Part shown: one piece after another, positions 15,399 to 24,755 of the stretch
Position numbering within the stretch: position 1 is the first letter of the stretch
Layout of the letters: each line of letters begins with the position of its first letter
Assembly: GCA_949878495.1 (NCBI GenBank)
Contig: CATLAR010000002.1
Span: forward strand, 1 to 63,289
DNA length: 63,289 nucleotides
From: an uncultured Christensenella sp.
Lineage (GTDB): Bacteria; Bacillota; Clostridia; Christensenellales; Borkfalkiaceae
Direction: 5' to 3'
Translations under genes and position numbers: made by a program
The notes under the pieces: model-generated
What the model was told of the DNA's origin: nothing
What the model saw: the letters and a program-made list of their open reading frames with translations, nothing else
The model's database searches: none

Positions 15399-15767
15399 AT
15401 GATACAACCTCAGACGAGGCTCAAAGCCGCGGACAACAGCGGCGCGAAAGAGCTTATGTGCATAAAGGTGCTCGGCGGATCGTTCAGAAGAACGGCCAAT
15501 ATCGGCGACGTTATCGTATGTTCGGTCAAGACCGCCGCCCCCGGCGGCGCGGTTAAGAAGGGCGAAGTCGTCAAAGCCGTAATAGTCCGCACCAGAAAGG
15601 GCATCAGACGCGACGACGGAACGTATATCCGTTTCGACGAAAACGCGGCTGTTATTATCAACACCAACAAGGAACCGCGCGGAACGCGTATCTTCGGACC
15701 AATTGCAAGAGAACTTCGTGAAAAGAACTATATGAAGATAATTTCCCTTGCTCCCGAAGTGCTTTAA
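15399..15767 (+). CDS. rplN: Ribosomal protein L14
   Basis: uL14 forms an intersubunit bridge with h14 of 16S rRNA and is the docking site of the silencing factor RsfS. 122 aa, the standard length: [20 protein letters not shown] and [20 protein letters not shown] are family signatures. Confidence 0.98.
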   Translation: MIQPQTRLKAADNSGAKELMCIKVLGGSFRRTANIGDVIVCSVKTAAPGGAVKKGEVVKAVIVRTRKGIRRDDGTYIRFDENAAVIINTNKEPRGTRIFGPIARELREKNYMKIISLAPEVL

Positions 15768-15783
15768 TTAAAGGAGAAAAGCT

Positions 15784-16212
15784 ATGAACGTAAAATTAAA
15801 TGATAATGTATTAGTTATCTCCGGCAAGTATGCGGGAAAGCAGGGCAAAGTTATCGCCACTTCCCCCAAGCGCGGAACGGTAACGGTCGAAGGCGTAAAC
15901 ATTCACAAGAAAGCCAAGAAAGCAAGAAAGGCTAACGAGGTATCGGAAATCGTTGAAATTCCCGCGCCCCTCGACGCGTCCAACGTAATGGTCGTCTGCT
16001 CGGCTTGCGACAAGGCAGTAAGAGTAAAGCATTCCGTAGTCGACGGAAAAAAAGTAAGGGTTTGCCCCAAGTGCAACGCCGTACTCGACGGCGCTTACGG
16101 CGGCAAGTCCAAGAAAGCGGCGAAGAAGGAAGAGGCTCCCAAAAAGCGTGAAAGAAAGCGCGCGAAGAAAGCCGAAACCGTTGAAACGCCCGCTGAGGAC
16201 AAGGCTGAATAA
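15784..16212 (+). CDS. rplX: Ribosomal protein L24 with zinc ribbon and basic tail
   Basis: uL24 starts 50S assembly. 142 aa, longer than the usual 100-110: the KOW domain ([17 protein letters not shown]) is followed by a Cys4 segment (CSACDK...CPKCNA) and then a Lys/Ala/Glu-rich extension of about 35 residues after GGKSKK. The tail is low complexity and probably disordered. The ribosome binding site is AAGGAG. Confidence 0.96.
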   Translation: MNVKLNDNVLVISGKYAGKQGKVIATSPKRGTVTVEGVNIHKKAKKARKANEVSEIVEIPAPLDASNVMVVCSACDKAVRVKHSVVDGKKVRVCPKCNAVLDGAYGGKSKKAAKKEEAPKKRERKRAKKAETVETPAEDKAE

Positions 16213-16223
16213 GGAGGGTAACT

Positions 16224-16802
16224 ATGGCTACGAAGAAAGCATTGAAAAACGAAAAAGTATACAAAACGAGAGTTTTGGAAGCGTACGACAAAGAAGTAGT
16301 TCCCGCCCTCACCGAAAAGTTCGGCTACAAGAACCCTATGCAGGTGCCCAAGCTCGTTAAAATCATTTTAAGCTCGGGTCTCGGCGATATAAAGGACAAC
16401 GCAAAGTCTATTCAGATTGCCCAGAATGAAATGAAGATCATTTCGGGTCAGCAACCCGTCGTCTGCAAAGCGAAAAAGTCGGTTGCAAACTTTAAAGTCC
16501 GCGAGGGAATGCCCATCGGACTTAAAGTAACTCTGCGCGGCAAGATGATGTACGACTTCTTCGATAAATTCATCTCCATAGCTCTTCCCCGCGTTCGCGA
16601 CTTCCGCGGCGTACCCCGCGACAGTTTCGACGGCAAGGGCAACTACTGTATGGGCATTAAGGAACAGCTTATATTCCCCGAAATTCAATACGATCAGGTA
16701 GAGAAAATCCGCGGTATGGATATTTGCTTCGTAACGACTGCCAAGACGGACGAAGAAGCCAGAGAGCTTTTAAGGGCGCTCGGAATGCCCTTCAAGAAGT
16801 AA
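16224..16802 (+). CDS. rplE: Ribosomal protein L5
   Basis: uL5 of the central protuberance, binding 5S rRNA and P-site tRNA. 192 aa, about a dozen more than usual, from the N-terminal [20 protein letters not shown]. Conserved parts are QKPVV-equivalent [21 protein letters not shown] and the C-terminal [15 protein letters not shown]. Confidence 0.97.
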   Translation: MATKKALKNEKVYKTRVLEAYDKEVVPALTEKFGYKNPMQVPKLVKIILSSGLGDIKDNAKSIQIAQNEMKIISGQQPVVCKAKKSVANFKVREGMPIGLKVTLRGKMMYDFFDKFISIALPRVRDFRGVPRDSFDGKGNYCMGIKEQLIFPEIQYDQVEKIRGMDICFVTTAKTDEEARELLRALGMPFKK

Positions 16803-16812
16803 GGAGATAATT

Positions 16813-16998
16813 ATGGCAAAGAAAGCAATGATCAATAAGCAGCAGAAGCCTGCTAAATACTCTACGAGAGAATATACGAGATGCTCGATTTGCGGCAGAC
16901 CCCACGCGGTGCTCCGTAAATACGGCGTTTGCCGTATTTGTTTCAGAAATCTCGCATACAAGGGACAGATTCCCGGCGTGAAGAAATCGAGTTGGTAA
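16813..16998 (+). CDS. rpsN: Ribosomal protein S14, zinc-binding type
   Basis: uS14 of the short, zinc-containing type: 61 aa with C-x2-C (CSIC) and C-x2-C (CRIC) ligands and [11 protein letters not shown] at the end. It is part of the 30S head and needed late in assembly. The ribosome binding site is AAGGAG. No zinc-free paralogue is present in this window. Confidence 0.98.
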   Translation: MAKKAMINKQQKPAKYSTREYTRCSICGRPHAVLRKYGVCRICFRNLAYKGQIPGVKKSSW

Positions 16999-17011
16999 GG
17001 AGAAGATAGAA

Positions 17012-17404
17012 ATGACAGATCCCATTGCAGATATGCTCACCCGCATCAGGAATGCGATAAGAGCAAATAAGGAAACGGTTGAAATTCCTTCGTCGAACAT
17101 GAAAAAAGCGATTGCCGATATACTCCTTTCCGAGGGCTATATTTCCGGCGTAGAGCTTGTAGAGGACGGTTTCAACGGCAAACTCGTCGTCACCCTTAAA
17201 TACGCGGGCAGAAAGAACCCCGTCATCCACAGCCTTAAAAGAGTATCCCGTCCCGGACTTCGCGTCTATTCGGACGTGGAAACTATGCCCAGGGTTATGG
17301 ACGGTTTGGGTATAGCTATCCTTTCCACCAACAAGGGAATTTTGACGGACAGACAGGCAAAAGCTCAGAACGTAGGCGGCGAAGTGCTGTGTTACGTTTG
17401 GTAA
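17012..17404 (+). CDS. rpsH: Ribosomal protein S8
   Basis: uS8 binds the central domain of 16S rRNA; in enterobacteria it represses the spc operon. 130 aa: [15 protein letters not shown] at the start and the C-terminal [31 protein letters not shown] are standard. Confidence 0.98.
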   Translation: MTDPIADMLTRIRNAIRANKETVEIPSSNMKKAIADILLSEGYISGVELVEDGFNGKLVVTLKYAGRKNPVIHSLKRVSRPGLRVYSDVETMPRVMDGLGIAILSTNKGILTDRQAKAQNVGGEVLCYVW

Positions 17405-17418
17405 GGAGGTAATTTTAT

Positions 17419-17967
17419 ATGTCGAGAATAGGTAAATTACCCGTTGCCATTCCCGCGGGCGTAACCGTTACTTTCGAGAACGGCGTAGTTACGGTCAAAG
17501 GAAGCAAGGGCACGCTCACCCAGCAAATCGTGGGCGATATCGAAATTAAAGTAAACGGCGCCGAAGCTACCGTCGAGAAGACTTCGAACGCGGTCGGCAC
17601 CGACGCTAAGCACGGACTTTACCGCGCGCTTCTTCACAATATGGTAGTAGGCGTTTCTCAGGGCTACACCAAGGCGCTGAAGGTCAACGGCGTAGGCTGG
17701 AAGGTCGCTAAACAGGGCAACAAGCTCGTTATGAACGTAGGCTTCTCGCACCCCGTAGAGTTCGTAGAACCCGCGGGCGTTACGCTTGCTTGTCCCGCTC
17801 CCAACGAAATCACCGTTTCGGGCATCGATAAGGCGCTCGTCGGACAGATCGCGGCGGACATCCGCACCATCAGAAAACCCGAACCCTATCACGGCTACGG
17901 TATCGCGTACAAAGACGAGGTTATCGAGCGTAAGGAAGGCAAGACGGGAGGTAAAGGCAAGAAGTAA
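17419..17967 (+). CDS. rplF: Ribosomal protein L6
   Basis: uL6 lies near the sarcin-ricin loop and factor-binding site. 182 aa, made of two similar folds; MSRIGKLPVAIPAGV opens it and RKPEPYHGYGIAYKDEVI with a basic tail closes it. The ribosome binding site is AAGGAGG. A 66-nt GC-rich gap separates it from rplR. Confidence 0.98.
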   Translation: MSRIGKLPVAIPAGVTVTFENGVVTVKGSKGTLTQQIVGDIEIKVNGAEATVEKTSNAVGTDAKHGLYRALLHNMVVGVSQGYTKALKVNGVGWKVAKQGNKLVMNVGFSHPVEFVEPAGVTLACPAPNEITVSGIDKALVGQIAADIRTIRKPEPYHGYGIAYKDEVIERKEGKTGGKGKK

Positions 17968-18033
17968 TTCCGTGCGCCGCGCGGCGTAACGGAGGAGTGT
18001 TCCCGATAAGGGACGCTTGCCGAAGGAGATATT

Positions 18034-18402
18034 ATGATTAAAATGATAGATAAAAACGAGGAACGTGTAAGACGTCACGCGAGAGTGCGTAAAAAGATTT
18101 CGGGTACTGCCGAAACTCCCCGTCTTTGCGTTTACCGCAGTTTAAATCACATCTATGCTCAGGTCATCGACGATACGAAGGGCGTGACCCTTTGCTCGGC
18201 TTCGACTTTGGAGAAGGACGTCAAGGCTAAAACGGCCAAAATGACCAAGACGGACGCGGCTAAGGAAGTAGGCAAAGCGGTTGCCGAGAAAGCTAAGGCT
18301 CTTAAAATCGAGAGCGTAGTTTTCGACAGAGGCGGCTACATCTACACGGGACGCGTACAGGCAGTGGCAGACGGCGCAAGGGAAGCCGGACTCAATTTCT
18401 AA
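18034..18402 (+). CDS. rplR: Ribosomal protein L18
   Basis: uL18 binds 5S rRNA with L5. 122 aa: [26 protein letters not shown] at the N-terminus and [24 protein letters not shown] at the C-terminus. The start at 18034 is preceded by AAGGAG. Confidence 0.98.
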   Translation: MIKMIDKNEERVRRHARVRKKISGTAETPRLCVYRSLNHIYAQVIDDTKGVTLCSASTLEKDVKAKTAKMTKTDAAKEVGKAVAEKAKALKIESVVFDRGGYIYTGRVQAVADGAREAGLNF

Positions 18403-18412
18403 GGAGCGTATT

Positions 18413-18943
18413 ATGGAAGAAAAGAGAGAAAGACCTGCAAGAAGAGATAACAGAAGAAGGCAGGAAGACGACGGACTCATCAAAAAGCTTATCCAGGTAA
18501 ACAGGGTATCCAAGACCGTTAAGGGCGGACGCAATATGCGTTTCGCAGCGCTCGTAGTAGTCGGCGACGGCAAAGGTTCCGTAGGTTACGGTATGGCTAA
18601 GTCGAAAGAAGTTCCCGAGGCTATCGAAAAGGCAAACGCTCAGGCTAAGAAAAATATGAAGAAAGTCGCGCTTCAGGGCACGACCCTTCCCCACGGCGTA
18701 ATGGGCGTGTTCGGCAGAGGCTCCGTACTTATGATGCCCGCTGCGGAAGGTACCGGCGTTATAGCAGGCGGTCCCGTCCGTGCGGTAATGGAAGCCGCGG
18801 GCGTAAAGGACGTAAGAACCAAGTCGCACGGCACTTCCAACCCCATCAACTGCGTAAAGGCGGCTATCTGCGGACTTTACGACCTTAAATCGCCCGAAGA
18901 AATCGCGGCGGCGCGCGGCAAAGACGTCAGCGAGCTTAGATAA
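18413..18943 (+). CDS. rpsE: Ribosomal protein S5
   Basis: uS5 contributes to the mRNA entry site and decoding accuracy. 176 aa with [32 protein letters not shown], the spectinomycin-loop region, and the C-terminal domain [21 protein letters not shown]. Normal length. Confidence 0.98.
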   Translation: MEEKRERPARRDNRRRQEDDGLIKKLIQVNRVSKTVKGGRNMRFAALVVVGDGKGSVGYGMAKSKEVPEAIEKANAQAKKNMKKVALQGTTLPHGVMGVFGRGSVLMMPAAEGTGVIAGGPVRAVMEAAGVKDVRTKSHGTSNPINCVKAAICGLYDLKSPEEIAAARGKDVSELR

Positions 18944-18957
18944 CAGGGAGGCTAAAT

Positions 18958-19131
18958 ATGGTAAAAGTAACGTTAGTTAAGAGCACGAACGGCGAAATTG
19001 CTTCCGTAAAAGCTACGGTTGCCGCCCTCGGACTCAAAAAAATCCGTCAATCTAAAACTTTAGAGGAGAACGCTTGCAACCTCGGACAAATCGCCAAGGT
19101 CGCGCACCTCGTAAAGGTTGAGAAGGTTTAA
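18958..19131 (+). CDS. rpmD: Ribosomal protein L30 (too short for ORF track)
   Basis: uL30, 57 aa, reads MVKVTLVKSTNGEIASVKAT... and ends HLVKVEKV. It is the standard partner between rpsE and rplO. The ribosome binding site GGGAGG lies just upstream, and the stop is followed by AAGGAG for rplO. It was missed by the ORF track because of its length. Confidence 0.96.
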   Translation: MVKVTLVKSTNGEIASVKATVAALGLKKIRQSKTLEENACNLGQIAKVAHLVKVEKV

Positions 19132-19142
19132 GGAGAAATACA

Positions 19143-19589
19143 ATGAGAATTGATACTTTATCGCCCGCAGAGGGCGCTAATACGCCCGCCAAAAGACTTG
19201 GCAGAGGCATTGGCTCGGGACTCGGCAAAACGTCGGGCAAGGGTCACAAAGGTCAGTGGGCGCGTTCGGGCGGCGGCGTTCGTCCCGGTTTCGAGGGCGG
19301 TCAGATGCCTCTCGCAAGAAGAATCCCCAAGCGCGGTTTCCACAACAAGTGGGCTACGAACTATACGATTATCAACCTTAGCCAGCTTGAGAACGTTCCC
19401 GCCGGCACGGTAGTAGACTTCGGTTACGTAAGACTTAACGGTCTTTGCAAGGAAGTCAAAAACTCGGCAGGTCTCAAAGTTCTCGGCACAGGCGAGCTTA
19501 AAGTCGCACTTACCGTAAAAGCAGCTAAATTCTCCGCAACCGCAAAGGAAGCTATCGAAAAAGCGGGCGGCACGGCAGAGCAGGTATAA
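19143..19589 (+). CDS. rplO: Ribosomal protein L15
   Basis: uL15, late 50S assembly protein with a long glycine- and arginine-rich N-terminal extension (RLGRGIGSGLGKTSGKGHKG) reaching into rRNA. 148 aa, typical. In bacteria it precedes secY, as here. Confidence 0.98.
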   Translation: MRIDTLSPAEGANTPAKRLGRGIGSGLGKTSGKGHKGQWARSGGGVRPGFEGGQMPLARRIPKRGFHNKWATNYTIINLSQLENVPAGTVVDFGYVRLNGLCKEVKNSAGLKVLGTGELKVALTVKAAKFSATAKEAIEKAGGTAEQV

Positions 19590-19675
19590 ACAGCTTAAAC
19601 CGCGCATAGCGGTTATGCTCCCCAAAAAATTCACCGCATACGCGCTTCGGCGCGCGTGCGTGAGGAGTTATCTTT

Positions 19676-21034
19676 ATGTTTGAAACAATAAAAAATTGTT
19701 TTAAGGTCAAGGAAATACGAAAAAAGATTTGGATAACCCTGCTTTTGTTGCTCGTATTCAGACTTGGCTGTTATATCCCCGTTCCGGGCATTGACCCCAA
19801 ACAGTTCAGCGAAGCTATCGGTACCAACGATTTCCTCGGCATTATGTCGTCGATAACGGGCGGATCGCTTGCCAACGCCACGCTGTTTGCCTTGGGAATT
19901 AGCCCGTATATCAACGCGTCGATTATAATTCAGCTTCTTACCGTTGGTATTCCCGCCCTGGAACGTCTTTCCAAACAGGGTGAGGACGGCAGGAAGAAAA
20001 TCGCGCAGATTACCCGTTATGTGACTATCGCGCTTGCGGTTGCGCAGGCGATTGGTATAATCGTCAACTTCGGTATTCAGGGCGACGCGCTCCGTCTCTC
20101 GCTTTTTGGTGCAGGCGAAGTCAACGTATTGTCTGAAACAGCGGCAAAATGGGTTGCGGGGATTTTCCTCACCGTCGTCTATACTGCGGGTGCAATGCTC
20201 GTTATGTGGATAGGCGAGAGAATTACCGAGTACGGTATTTCCAACGGTATTTCGCTTATAATCTTCATCGGTATACTTTCGACCGCGGGACTTAACATCG
20301 TTGAAAACTTCAAGCAGGGTTTCAGCGGCGATTATTCGAGGTTCTGGGAACTTCTCGGTTTCGTTATCCTTACGGTTGTCGAATTTGCGGCAATCGTAAC
20401 CGTAGACCTTTCCGAAAGAAGAATCCCCGTTCAGTATGCAAAGCAGGTAAAGGGCAGAAGAATGTACGGCGGTCAGTCGTCCGTCATTCCCATCAGAATC
20501 GCGGGTTCGGGCGTTATGCCTCTTATCTTCGCGTTCGCGCTCATTTCCTTCCCCCAGATGATAATCAGCTTGTTCTGGCCCAACAGCGGCGCAAACACGG
20601 GTATCACCAACTGGTTCTCGGGTTCGTCCCCCTATTGGTACGGACAGCTCATCTATATGGTTGCGCTTTGCTTGCTCATCTTCGCGTTTGCATTCTTCTA
20701 TGCGTCGATGCAGTTCAACCCCGAGGACGTTTCCAAGACCATTCAGCAGAACGGCGGCTTTATTCAGGGTATCAGACCTGGCAAACCGACTTCGGACTAT
20801 TTAAAGAAGATTTCCAACAGAATTACGTTGTTCGGAGCGATCTATCTTTCGATCGTAGCGTTTATCCCTTCTATACTGTCGATGGTGCTTTCGTCGCTGG
20901 GAATGGACAATCTCACGCTGCTTTCGGTATTCTCCACGACGGGTATTCTGATCGTCGTTTCGGTTGCGCTCGAGCTTGACAAGCAGCTTGAATCGCAGCT
21001 TATGATGAAGAATTATAAGGGCTTCCTTAAATAA
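19676..21034 (+). CDS. secY: Protein translocase subunit SecY
   Basis: Pore subunit of the Sec translocon in the cytoplasmic membrane. 452 aa with the expected ten membrane helices; DFLGIMSSITGGSLANATLFALGISPYINASI is in the plug/TM2 region and ERRIPVQYAKQVKGRRMYGG in the cytoplasmic C4 loop that contacts SecA and ribosomes. It would export the giant surface proteins and the cyclophilin-like protein of this window. The start follows GTGAGGAG. Confidence 0.98.
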   Translation: MFETIKNCFKVKEIRKKIWITLLLLLVFRLGCYIPVPGIDPKQFSEAIGTNDFLGIMSSITGGSLANATLFALGISPYINASIIIQLLTVGIPALERLSKQGEDGRKKIAQITRYVTIALAVAQAIGIIVNFGIQGDALRLSLFGAGEVNVLSETAAKWVAGIFLTVVYTAGAMLVMWIGERITEYGISNGISLIIFIGILSTAGLNIVENFKQGFSGDYSRFWELLGFVILTVVEFAAIVTVDLSERRIPVQYAKQVKGRRMYGGQSSVIPIRIAGSGVMPLIFAFALISFPQMIISLFWPNSGANTGITNWFSGSSPYWYGQLIYMVALCLLIFAFAFFYASMQFNPEDVSKTIQQNGGFIQGIRPGKPTSDYLKKISNRITLFGAIYLSIVAFIPSILSMVLSSLGMDNLTLLSVFSTTGILIVVSVALELDKQLESQLMMKNYKGFLK

Positions 21035-21100
21035 TATTTCAACGCATATAAGCGGCGCAATACTTCGTTGCGCTCCGTACAGAGAGCAACCATTGATAGA
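21035..21100. repeat. Dispersed element fragment after secY
   Basis: CAACGCATATAAGCGGCGCAATACTTCGTTGCGCTCCG, the same family as at 6362-6397, 15120 and 23516. Confidence 0.65.
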
Positions 21101-21306
21101 GGAACGGCAGTTCTTTCTATTGACAAGAAACTAAGAAATTTAGTTAAGCGGAACGCTTACGTTTGATTGGAACGGCAGTTCGTTCTATTGACAAGAAACT
21201 AAGAAATTTGGTTAAGCGGAACGCTTACGGAACGCTTACGTTTGATTGGAACGGCAGTTCGTTCTATTGACAAGAAATTAAGATACGAGGTTAAGCGGAA
21301 CGCTTA
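21101..21306 (+). repeat. Three tandem repeats forming the adk 5' region
   Basis: Units start GGAACGGCAGTT at 21101, 21169 and 21248 (period 68, then 79 because GGAACGCTTAC is duplicated within unit 2). Each contains TTCTATTGACAAGAAA and ends TTAAGCGGAACGCTTACG. In the last unit CTTACG has become CTTATG, which is the adk start codon. Confidence 0.9.
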
Positions 21307-21926
21307 TGAACATTATTCTTTTAGGCGCGCCCGGCGCAGGCAAGGGCACGCAGGCAAGCAAAATTGCCGCAAAGTACAATCTTTTGCATATCTCCACGGG
21401 CGACATTTTCCGCGCTAACATCAAAAACGGAACAGAAATCGGCAAGCTCGCAAAATCGTATATCGACGCGGGCAAGCTCGTCCCCGACGAGGTAACCTGC
21501 AAAATAGTCGAAGACAGACTGACCTGGGACGACGCCAAAAACGGCTATATGCTCGACGGATTCCCCCGCAACCTGTTTCAGGCTAAAGAGCTTGACAAGT
21601 TCGCAAAGGTCGACCTTTGCCTTAATATCAACGTCGACGAAGGACTGCTTATGGACAGAATTTGCGGCAGACGCGTTTGCGCTTGCGGCGAGAGCTACCA
21701 TATCACTACTCTTAACGGCGCGACGACTTGCGCAAAGTGCGGCGGCGAACTCTATCAGCGTGCGGACGACAACCCCGAGACGGTCAAGTCCCGCCTCGAT
21801 ACTTACAACACCCAGACGGCTCCGCTCATCGATTATTATCAGAAACAGGGCAAGCTCGCTACCGTTACCAGCGGCGAAGGCTCTCCCGACGAAGTGTTCG
21901 CACAAATAGTCAAAATCCTTAAATAA
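21306..21926 (+). CDS. adk: Adenylate kinase
   Basis: Interconverts ATP + AMP and 2 ADP. 206 aa with P-loop GAPGAGKGTQ, AMP-binding FPRN, and a lid carrying four cysteines (CACG...CAKC), a likely structural zinc site although the first pair is C-x-C and not C-x2-C. The usual secY-adk-map order is kept. Its translation start lies in the last of three tandem repeats, with only AGCGGA as a possible ribosome binding site. Confidence 0.97.
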   Translation: MNIILLGAPGAGKGTQASKIAAKYNLLHISTGDIFRANIKNGTEIGKLAKSYIDAGKLVPDEVTCKIVEDRLTWDDAKNGYMLDGFPRNLFQAKELDKFAKVDLCLNINVDEGLLMDRICGRRVCACGESYHITTLNGATTCAKCGGELYQRADDNPETVKSRLDTYNTQTAPLIDYYQKQGKLATVTSGEGSPDEVFAQIVKILK

Positions 21927-21931
21927 TAAGG

Positions 21932-22020
21932 CTCATTCTTGCCCTCTCCTTGAGGAGAGGGATAGGGGTGAGGTGTCAATTCCCGAGGGGAACCAAGTAA
22001 TTGCTTGCTTCTCCGCGTTG
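21932..22020. repeat. Dispersed palindromic element before map
   Basis: CTTGCCCTCTCCTTGAGGAGAGGGATAGGGGTGAGGTGT followed by a shortened right half (GAGGGGAACCAAG): an internally deleted copy. Confidence 0.7.
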
Positions 22021-22040
22021 GGTAGCATGATTCGGTTAAA

Positions 22041-22787
22041 ATGATAACTATCAAAAACGACAAAGAAATCGAATATATGCGTGAAAGCTGCCGAATTGCC
22101 AAGGAAACTCTGGAATTCGTCGGCAGACACATTCACGCGGGTATGACAACCAAGGAAGTCGACGAACTCGTCTATAAATATATAACTTCCTGCGGCGCGT
22201 ACCCTTCCGAACTCGGCTACGAGGGCTACCCCGCGAGTTCGTGCGTATCCGTAAACGAAGTCGTCGTCCACGGCATTCCGTCGGACAGAGTTATCCTTGA
22301 CGGAGATATCGTCAGCGTAGACATAGTAGCCGAGAAAAACGGCTACCACGGCGATGCGGCAAGAACGTTTCTTATCGGTAACGTTTCCGAAGAAAAAAGA
22401 CGCCTCGTCAAAGTAACCGAGGAATGCTTTTTCAAAGCGTTGGAGGACCTGCGCGAAGGCTCGCGCATCGGCGATATAGGCGCCGCAGTCCAAGCGCACG
22501 CCGAGAGCCACGGCTACGGAGTAGTTCGGGCGCTCACGGGTCACGGTATAGGCAAAAGTATGCACGAGGATCCGTCGGTTCCCAATTACGGCAAGCGCGG
22601 CACGGGCGTACGGCTCAGAGCGGGCACAACTATCTGTATCGAGCCGATGATCAATATGGGCACTTACAGGGTGTATATGGACGAGCAGGACGGCTGGACT
22701 ATCGTCACCGCAGACGGCAAACCCGCAGCGCATTACGAAAATACCGTGCTTATAACCAAGGACGGAGTGGAGATATTGACTTTATGA
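22041..22787 (+). CDS. map: Methionine aminopeptidase type I
   Basis: Removes N-terminal Met from nascent proteins; metal-dependent cytoplasmic enzyme. 248 aa. Metal ligands of the pita-bread fold are visible: D in GDIVSVDIVAEKNGYHGDAART, H in TGHGIGKSMHEDPSVPNYG, and E in ICIEPM and near YENTVLIT. No strong ribosome binding site precedes the ATG at 22041. Its stop overlaps the next gene (ATGA). Confidence 0.97.
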   Translation: MITIKNDKEIEYMRESCRIAKETLEFVGRHIHAGMTTKEVDELVYKYITSCGAYPSELGYEGYPASSCVSVNEVVVHGIPSDRVILDGDIVSVDIVAEKNGYHGDAARTFLIGNVSEEKRRLVKVTEECFFKALEDLREGSRIGDIGAAVQAHAESHGYGVVRALTGHGIGKSMHEDPSVPNYGKRGTGVRLRAGTTICIEPMINMGTYRVYMDEQDGWTIVTADGKPAAHYENTVLITKDGVEILTL

Positions 22788-23092
22788 GAGTTACGACTCC
22801 CGAAATCGGAGCAATATGCCAAAGCAGACAGGGCAGGGACAAGGACAGATATTATATAATCTCCGAAGTGCTTTCCGAAGAAAGCGTGCTCGTCACCGAC
22901 GGCAACTTCAAGCGCCTCGCTTCGCCCAAGAAAAAGAACGTCAAGCACCTTAAACTGCTCCCCGAAAAAGCCGAGAGCATCGCGCTCAAACTGATCGGCG
23001 GCGAAAAGGTGTTCGACACGGAAATATATTCCGCGCTCAAAAATTATAATTATCCCAAACCTGCCGAAGAAAATTCGGACGATAAAAAATAA
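22784..23092 (+). CDS. KOW-domain RNA-binding protein (L14e-like)
   Basis: 102-aa protein ([29 protein letters not shown]) with a KOW-like N-terminal half resembling eukaryotic/archaeal L14e/L27e. A gene of this type commonly sits between map and infA in Clostridia and related Firmicutes. The start ATG at 22784 overlaps the map stop; the tracked frame from 22424 is only an upstream extension. A ribosome- or RNA-related role is inferred from domain and context. Confidence 0.85.
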   Translation: MRVTTPEIGAICQSRQGRDKDRYYIISEVLSEESVLVTDGNFKRLASPKKKNVKHLKLLPEKAESIALKLIGGEKVFDTEIYSALKNYNYPKPAEENSDDKK

Positions 23093-23102
23093 GAGGTATC
23101 TG

Positions 23103-23324
23103 ATGTCCAAAGACGACGTTATCGAAACGGAAGGCAAAGTAATAGAATGCCTTCCCAACGCAACTTTCAAAGTAAAATTGTCTAACGGTCACGTTATAAC
23201 GGCTTATATATCCGGCAAACTCCGCCTAAACTATATAAGAATAATCGAGGGCGACAACGTAAAACTCGAAATCAGCCCCTACGACCTCACTAAGGGACGG
23301 ATAATCTGGCGTTCCAAGAATTAA
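23103..23324 (+). CDS. infA: Translation initiation factor IF-1
   Basis: S1/OB-fold protein of 73 aa that occupies the 30S A site during initiation. [30 protein letters not shown] and [13 protein letters not shown] are diagnostic. The ribosome binding site is GAGGT. In Firmicutes infA lies between map and rpmJ, as here. Confidence 0.98.
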   Translation: MSKDDVIETEGKVIECLPNATFKVKLSNGHVITAYISGKLRLNYIRIIEGDNVKLEISPYDLTKGRIIWRSKN

Positions 23325-23382
23325 AATTCAACTACGAAAAGCGGTATCACCGCCCTAAAATAAGTTATTTTGGAGAAAAATT

Positions 23383-23499
23383 ATGAAAGTAAGACCTTCC
23401 GTTAAACCTATGTGCGACAAATGCAAAGTAATCAAAAGAAACGGCAAAGTAATGGTTATTTGCAGCAAAAATAAGAGCCATAAACAAAGACAGGGTTAA
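23383..23499 (+). CDS. rpmJ: Ribosomal protein L36, zinc type (too short for ORF track)
   Basis: bL36, 38 aa, starts [17 protein letters not shown]. The zinc ligands are C-x2-C, then C and H in [14 protein letters not shown] (C-x5-H spacing, as in the 38-aa form). The ribosome binding site is GGAG. It is followed by a long intergenic gap before rpsM. Confidence 0.97.
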   Translation: MKVRPSVKPMCDKCKVIKRNGKVMVICSKNKSHKQRQG

Positions 23500-23509
23500 A
23501 CTCTTTATT

Positions 23510-23720
23510 TACGTTTCAACGCATATAAGCGTCGCAATTCAACGTCAGGCTCGCGCCGCCTCGGTAAGGCTGACGCCTTCGGTACGACACTTACGCATAG
23601 TAAGCTCGCTTGGCGGTGTTCGCTTTCCTTGACTTGCTCGCTTCTCTGCGTTGGGGGAACTCGGGTATGCGCAAACCGGGTGCGTTTGTAAAAAATGTGA
23701 TTTTTGCGCGCTCAGTAAAT
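23510..23720. repeat. Repeat-bearing gap between rpmJ and rpsM
   Basis: Begins CAACGCATATAAGCGTCGCAATTC (family seen after secY). It ends with a copy of the element also at 44190-44235: GGGTGCG...TGTGATTTTTGCG...CAGTAAATATTTA. No credible gene. Confidence 0.65.
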
Positions 23721-23756
23721 ATTTATAATTTTATTATCGCGCGCCCTTAAAATCGT

Positions 23757-23785
23757 TTGCAAACGCAAAAAGTTTGTGGTATAAT
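23757..23785 (+). promoter_or_regulatory. Promoter of the alpha operon (rpsM-rplQ)
   Basis: TTGCAA (23757-23762), 17-bp spacer, TATAAT (23780-23785). Confidence 0.75.
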
Positions 23786-23791
23786 TTACCA

Positions 23792-23955
23792 TAGCATTTT
23801 GTGCAAAAAAGCACGGAATTCCGCTCCGAAACGGGGCAAATGAAAACAATCACGCATTCAATCTCCGCCTGCATTCCAAATTTTAGGGCGGGGATTTAAC
23901 GCGGTTTACACATATAATCACACATTATTAAAGGAATTGGAGGAAATAAATCAAT
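23792..23955 (+). promoter_or_regulatory. Leader of the alpha operon
   Basis: About 165 nt from the predicted start to rpsM. It contains the inverted pair AATCTCCGCC (23859 region) / GGCGGGGATT (23889 region). In many bacteria S4 represses this operon through a leader; whether this leader is of that kind cannot be told by eye. Confidence 0.4.
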
Positions 23956-24330
23956 ATGGCACGTATTGCCGGTGTAGATTTACCCAGAGAAAAGAGAGTC
24001 GAAATCGGACTCACCTATATCTACGGTATCGGTTTAAAAACCTCGCAGCAGATCCTCAAAGCGACGGGCGTAGACCCCGACACGCGCGTTAAGGACCTCG
24101 ACGAGCAGACCGTATCGAAATTAAGAGAATATATCGATCACAATATCAGAGTAGAAGGCGAACTCCGCACGGAAGTTTCGCTGAATATCAAGCGTCTTAT
24201 GGAAATAGGCTGCTACCGCGGAATCCGTCACAGAAAGGGCTTGCCCGTCCGCGGTCAATCCACCAAGACCAACGCAAGGACGAGAAAAGGTCCCCGCCGC
24301 ACCGTAGCCAAGAAGAAGGGCGCGAAGTAA
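23956..24330 (+). CDS. rpsM: Ribosomal protein S13
   Basis: uS13 of the 30S head contacts L5 and the P-site tRNA. 124 aa: [26 protein letters not shown] and the basic C-terminus [24 protein letters not shown] are standard. The ribosome binding site is TTGGAGGA. First gene of the alpha operon. Confidence 0.98.
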   Translation: MARIAGVDLPREKRVEIGLTYIYGIGLKTSQQILKATGVDPDTRVKDLDEQTVSKLREYIDHNIRVEGELRTEVSLNIKRLMEIGCYRGIRHRKGLPVRGQSTKTNARTRKGPRRTVAKKKGAK

Positions 24331-24342
24331 GGAGGATAGAAT

Positions 24343-24741
24343 ATGGCAGCACAGAAAAGACAAGCTACTACGAGAAAGCGCAGAGAGCTTAAAAAGGTTG
24401 ACAGAGGTCAGGTTCACATTCAGTCCTCTTTCAACAATACGCTCGTTACCGTTACCGATTTACAGGGTAACGCAATAAGCTGGTGTTCGGCAGGCAGCCT
24501 CGGCTTCAAGGGTTCGAGAAAAGGCACGCCGTTCGCAGCGCAGCAGGCAACCGAAACCGCTGTTAAAGCGGCTAAGGAACACGGACTGCGTTCTGCGGAA
24601 GTTTACGTAAAGGGTCCCGGAGCGGGCAGAGAGTCGGCAATCCGCGCAATCGGCGCGTGCGAAGTAGAAATCACGCTTATTTCCGACGTTTCCCCCATTC
24701 CCCACAACGGTTGCAGACCGCCCAAGCGCCGCAGAGTATAA
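24343..24741 (+). CDS. rpsK: Ribosomal protein S11
   Basis: uS11 of the 30S platform, near the E-site mRNA. 132 aa, with [39 protein letters not shown] and the C-terminal [18 protein letters not shown] signature. Confidence 0.98.
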   Translation: MAAQKRQATTRKRRELKKVDRGQVHIQSSFNNTLVTVTDLQGNAISWCSAGSLGFKGSRKGTPFAAQQATETAVKAAKEHGLRSAEVYVKGPGAGRESAIRAIGACEVEITLISDVSPIPHNGCRPPKRRRV

Positions 24742-24755
24742 GGAGGTATTGATTT

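Noticed and set aside
21101-21306. CRISPR array upstream of adk
   Set aside because: Three long tandem units without unique spacers and no cas genes.
22424-22783. Upstream part of the 222-aa ORF across map
   Set aside because: Out-of-frame reading of map; the real gene starts at 22784 with the ATGA overlap.
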